Origin: Saonia flava
GTDB taxonomy: Bacteria > Bacteroidota > Bacteroidia > Flavobacteriales > Flavobacteriaceae
Reading direction: 5' to 3'
DNA: 64,000 bases
NCBI RefSeq assembly: GCF_011927795.1
Contig: NZ_JAATJJ010000001.1
Location: 310,001 to 374,000 of the forward strand
The notes below the pieces were generated by a model, which did no database searches, had not been told where the DNA came from, and saw nothing but the letters and a program-made list of their open reading frames with translations. Within the stretch, counting starts at the first letter, position 1; the number at the start of each line of letters is the position of its first letter. A program made the translations under genes and the position numbers. Of the stretch, positions 61,044 through 64,000 are shown piece after piece.

Positions 61044-61203
61044 AAGATAATCTTGAGGATTTATTTGTGAAGTCTTCAGATATGCCTTCAGTATCAACAG
61101 AATCTACTTCAAAAATCAGTCTTACCTTACTTAAATCTAAGATACCCATTTTGTTCTTGAGGAATTCTTGTTGTTCATCCGATAATTCAAATTTTTCATT
61201 CAT
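60994..61203 (-). CDS. 69-residue peptide with Cys/Trp-rich tail
   Basis: A leader-like acidic N-terminus MNEKFELSDEQQEFLKNKMG is followed by a tail FMMCPCPDGGWSWLCC with four Cys (57, 59, 68, 69) and two Trp. The layout resembles a ribosomally made, modified peptide precursor: charged leader and compact Cys-rich core. No modification enzyme is next to it. It is the last gene of a minus-strand run after a lipoprotein gene. Function unassigned. Confidence 0.5.
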   Translation of the reverse strand: MNEKFELSDEQQEFLKNKMGILDLSKVRLIFEVDSVDTEGISEDFTNKSSRLSFMMCPCPDGGWSWLCC

Positions 61204-61218
61204 AATAGTTAATTGTAT

Positions 61219-61926
61219 TTAATTAGTAATTGCAATTTTTAATGTGTCAATAATTGGTTGTAATGTTCCCATAGCAGGAATTTCACCATAAATCTGAATA
61301 GTATCAACATTAGTTCCCGTAGCTAATTGTAAAGTGGCGGAGGTTCTAGAAGAGTCAATAAAAACTTCTCGGGGGAAAATATTAACGTCCGAATCCGCAG
61401 AAAACAAAAATTTAGTATTGTCACTTGGGAATCCATTATCGTTGAAAAAAAACGCTTTTAAATTTGTAGAGTTGTTGGGTAAAAGTTTTAGACTTACCGA
61501 ATCTGAAACAATTTGAACAAATGAAGGAAATTGCGCTTCTGCCTCTAAACTAATCGTATTAGCACTAACCGAATCTTGAACAATCCTAATTCTGAATGGC
61601 CCAGCAATTCTTGAAGCTTTAAGTCTGACAGTATCAACATAAGCATCGGCGACAATATCATACTTAATCGACAAATTAGTTGTTGAAGCATCATTAGCCC
61701 ATTTACCCCAATTACTTTCCAAGGTTACTTCTTTTGGCTCACCATATCTTATTCCGGGCAGTTTTATAACAAAAGAATAATTGGAAGCACCATCTGCCAT
61801 TATAATTTCATCAGGCTCAATTAAGCTGAATTCTGTATTTCTAATAACCGTTATATCCTCGTCAGGGTTGTAACACCCAAAAATAATGAGCGAAGTGAAA
61901 AATAATAATTCTGTTTTGATTCTCAT
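61219..61926 (-). CDS. Hypothetical beta-rich lipoprotein
   Basis: A 235-residue lipoprotein (IIFGCYN, Cys18). Two Ig-like beta segments are suggested by EIIMADGASNYSFVIKLPG and SVSLKLLPNNSTNLKAFFFN. It is translationally coupled to the upstream 652-residue gene (ATGA overlap). Family not recognised. The pair may form an outer-membrane complex. Confidence 0.65.
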   Translation of the reverse strand: MRIKTELLFFTSLIIFGCYNPDEDITVIRNTEFSLIEPDEIIMADGASNYSFVIKLPGIRYGEPKEVTLESNWGKWANDASTTNLSIKYDIVADAYVDTVRLKASRIAGPFRIRIVQDSVSANTISLEAEAQFPSFVQIVSDSVSLKLLPNNSTNLKAFFFNDNGFPSDNTKFLFSADSDVNIFPREVFIDSSRTSATLQLATGTNVDTIQIYGEIPAMGTLQPIIDTLKIAITN

Positions 61927-63881
61927 TTTACCAAATTAACTGCTTGATCTGACCCAAATATGTTCTTTAATAATGGTATCAATTTAAAATTGATCCCAAT
62001 TGTTATAGCATGAGCTGAATTAATCTTATAGGTTCTTTCCCCTATTGAACTACCATCAATAGATTTAAATAGAACCGCCCCATAGCCTACCTTAACAGCA
62101 TGCCCTAAATTAAATCCAATTCCAGTGTAAAGTGAAAAAGTGTCACCAACAAGATGCTCCCTTCTCTCCCCTTTGGTTAGTTCAGAAGCGAAAACCGGAA
62201 CACCAAGTTGAAAACTTAAAAATTTCTCCCAACCCCTAATCTTCCAAAATTTGCTATTCTCATTTGTTGAGCGTATTTGGAAATCAACTCCTGTATAAGG
62301 TGCGAATCCAGAAAAATCACCCTTGGCAGAAGTATAATAAACAAAACCAGCACTTTGCTTAATAATTCCACTGCTTCTTGTTAAGAACTGGTATGAAAAA
62401 GTGCCTTTTTCCAAAGACTGGGTTTGAAGCCCATATGGAATATTCATAGAATTTATTAAACTATTAACCTTGGTTTCCGCATCAACTCTTTTTGCCAATG
62501 TGTCCCTATTCTGTGATAGCACATTAATTAAATTTGAAAAATAGCTGTCAAAGTTTCTGTAATTATCACTCTCTGCCTCAGCTAATAAAAATAGGGCCTG
62601 TTGGGATTTGTTAGCTATATTGAGATGTTCGGCAATAGTAGTAAGTTGATTAGTCAAATCACTTTTTGGTTTAAAGTCAATTTTTAATACATCTTTATCA
62701 TCTTCAATGAGTTTGTATTTACCCCTGATAATACTATCTCCGTGATTTTTAAACTGAGATAAGACTGCATTGACAATCTTGAATTCCTTGTTGAACTCAT
62801 TTGGCACATAAGTGAAAATGGAATCCGGACGGGTATTATTTTTAAGAGAAGAAATGGGATATTTAAATGGCCCGGGGAAAGTTTTGAAACTATCTAAACC
62901 AATAAGCTCTAGTTTCTTTTTGTTAATTGCCAACAGACTATCTATCTTTTTTTCTTTAGCATTGGCAAATGCTTTCTCAAATGTTTTGGCAGGGATTACA
63001 AACTTAATTTCTTCTTTTTTTTGTTTAAAAGCATCATTTTCTTTCTTTATACCATTTAAATCTAACTTTACACGACGATTTGAATTTTTAGGAAGATATT
63101 TTAAGGGTATTACGACTACTTCCTTCTTCTCGACAGCACCACATTCCAAATATTTTTCTACTAGCGTCTTTAATGTTTTGGTTTTCTTACTTTCATTGAC
63201 GGCTAGAATCAGATAATTCTTGTTAGGTCTTAAGGGTGGGACGACTACCGTTAATGTGTCTTTATTTCTACTTTCTATTTCTAAAGGAGAAAGTTCAAAT
63301 TGTTTCTTTGCTTCACTTATGTATCCTTTAGAATCAGTATTTAAACTATCTAAAAACTTTTGATGTTTGAGATATTGTGTTATTCTCAGTTCATATACTC
63401 TATTCTCACATTTTAGCTGTTCGATTTTATCTTTCTCTTCTTCGCTACTTATTCTTTTTTCATTCTCTTCTTTGGATTTTTTCCATGATCTGAGCGAATC
63501 GGCATAGGCTTTTAAGTGTTCTTTAGATTTCAGGATATCCTTATTTAACTTACTTATTATTAGGTTTTTTGAGTTTGGTGATTGCCCTAAACGGTAGAAT
63601 GATGTCTGGTTGTCAAAAACTACCTTTCGCTTATTGTTTAGTCTGACTAGATATACCCATTTGACTCTGGCCGTTTCTGAGTCAACCAAGTTCAAAGAGA
63701 AATCTAAATCATATGGTAATATTTGTGTTTGTGTTGTGTCTAAAGTAAAGTTTGACTCCAACTTTTTTTGGGCTGTCAAGTGATTAGAACCTATAAAGGT
63801 GCAGATTAATATCAATGATAATCTAAAAACCACATTTTTCTTGTAATTAAAAAATAGAGGTTTCAGATCTTTATATTTCAT
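61923..63881 (-). CDS. Exported coiled-coil/beta-barrel protein, unknown
   Basis: A 652-residue secreted protein, signal near residues 18-38 (LSLILICTFIGSNHLTAQ). Residues about 110-175 and 270-320 are charged heptad-like helices. The last 170 residues, with SYQFLTRSSGIIKQSAGFVYY and ending in KVGYGAVLFK and AHAITIGINFKLIPLL, look like outer-membrane beta-strands. No family recognised. First gene of the run 63881-60994. Confidence 0.65.
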   Translation of the reverse strand: MKYKDLKPLFFNYKKNVVFRLSLILICTFIGSNHLTAQKKLESNFTLDTTQTQILPYDLDFSLNLVDSETARVKWVYLVRLNNKRKVVFDNQTSFYRLGQSPNSKNLIISKLNKDILKSKEHLKAYADSLRSWKKSKEENEKRISSEEEKDKIEQLKCENRVYELRITQYLKHQKFLDSLNTDSKGYISEAKKQFELSPLEIESRNKDTLTVVVPPLRPNKNYLILAVNESKKTKTLKTLVEKYLECGAVEKKEVVVIPLKYLPKNSNRRVKLDLNGIKKENDAFKQKKEEIKFVIPAKTFEKAFANAKEKKIDSLLAINKKKLELIGLDSFKTFPGPFKYPISSLKNNTRPDSIFTYVPNEFNKEFKIVNAVLSQFKNHGDSIIRGKYKLIEDDKDVLKIDFKPKSDLTNQLTTIAEHLNIANKSQQALFLLAEAESDNYRNFDSYFSNLINVLSQNRDTLAKRVDAETKVNSLINSMNIPYGLQTQSLEKGTFSYQFLTRSSGIIKQSAGFVYYTSAKGDFSGFAPYTGVDFQIRSTNENSKFWKIRGWEKFLSFQLGVPVFASELTKGERREHLVGDTFSLYTGIGFNLGHAVKVGYGAVLFKSIDGSSIGERTYKINSAHAITIGINFKLIPLLKNIFGSDQAVNLVK

Positions 63882-63931
63882 TATTATGGCTTTACCTATT
63901 GATAAAATTCAAACATTGGTATACATATATC

Positions 63932-63954
63932 AATACCCATTAGAGGGTATTTTT
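63932..63954. repeat. Small hairpin near window end
   Basis: AATACCC and GGGTATT arms around a 6-base loop, with a short T-run on the plus strand. It lies 50 bases upstream of the minus-strand 652-residue gene. The remaining 63955-64000 has nothing recognisable. Confidence 0.35.
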
Positions 63955-64000
63955 AAATGGGGGGAATTAGTATGTTGTAGGAAGTCAATACTTTGGAGTT

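Overview
The window looks like a chromosomal piece of a marine-type flavobacterium (Bacteroidota, probably Flavobacteriaceae). The signs are low G+C and A-rich leaders in place of Shine-Dalgarno sites. There are many short lipoprotein signals and several TTG/GTG starts, and one good flavobacterial -7 box (TAnnTTTG) is visible. Many families are largely Bacteroidota (DUF5916, DUF1080, ThuA, DUF6807/PmoA, DUF6155, plug-only TonB lipoproteins). I do not assign a genus. No rRNA, tRNA, CRISPR array or intact insertion sequence was seen.

Layout. 1-3.4 kb: a DUF6155 protein, a RadD-like SF2 helicase and a glycosyltransferase. 3.4-4.8 kb: a small accessory island with a DUF5343 gene overlapping a Swt1-type HEPN gene, closed at its 3' end by a near-palindromic hairpin. 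4.9-10.6 kb: a GH79-like Tat lipoprotein, a serine hydrolase, type II menB, a DM13 lipoprotein, and a GIY-YIG nuclease gene embedded in two clusters of palindromic repeats. 10.6-25.4 kb: sugar and envelope genes. These include an esterase-cupin protein, a DUF6807 protein, a Gfo/Idh/MocA oxidoreductase, a GH10 xylanase, an atypical Nramp-like transporter and a 2-hydroxyacid dehydrogenase. They are followed by a cytochrome c/FG-GAP - amidase - M14 carboxypeptidase run, a VWA lipoprotein, a ChbG-type deacetylase and a flavodoxin.

25.4-36.5 kb: a YfcC-type transporter, then a co-directional molybdenum operon. It encodes a two-subunit Mo hydroxylase (2Fe-2S subunit plus Tat-exported molybdopterin subunit) and its cofactor machinery: MoaD, MoaA, MobA, MoeB-rhodanese, MoeA, XdhC and MocA. 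An exported amidohydrolase follows. moaC and moaE are not in the window. 36.8-51 kb: a DUF5916 protein, a GntR regulator divergent from a GH37 trehalase, then exported proteins (DUF3500, SMP-30-like, GH97, ThuA, secreted NIF3-like, two DUF1080) that suggest keto-sugar or disaccharide breakdown. Two plug-only TonB-domain lipoproteins, an SRPBCC/ArsR pair with twin operators, and a broken alpha/beta-hydrolase gene also lie here.

51-55.9 kb: a translationally coupled operon of a large lipoprotein, a radical SAM protein and a fatty-acid-hydroxylase-like membrane protein. 55.9-64 kb: an accessory region. A 750-base non-coding stretch carries an attC-like hairpin, followed by a minus-strand operon of XRE regulator, cytosine-C5 methyltransferase, nucleotidyltransferase-fold protein and DUF262 protein. 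This resembles a restriction-modification or defence system without a recognisable classical nuclease and is the best candidate here for something undescribed. Last come an outer-membrane-type protein, a lipoprotein and a 69-residue peptide with a Cys/Trp-rich tail.
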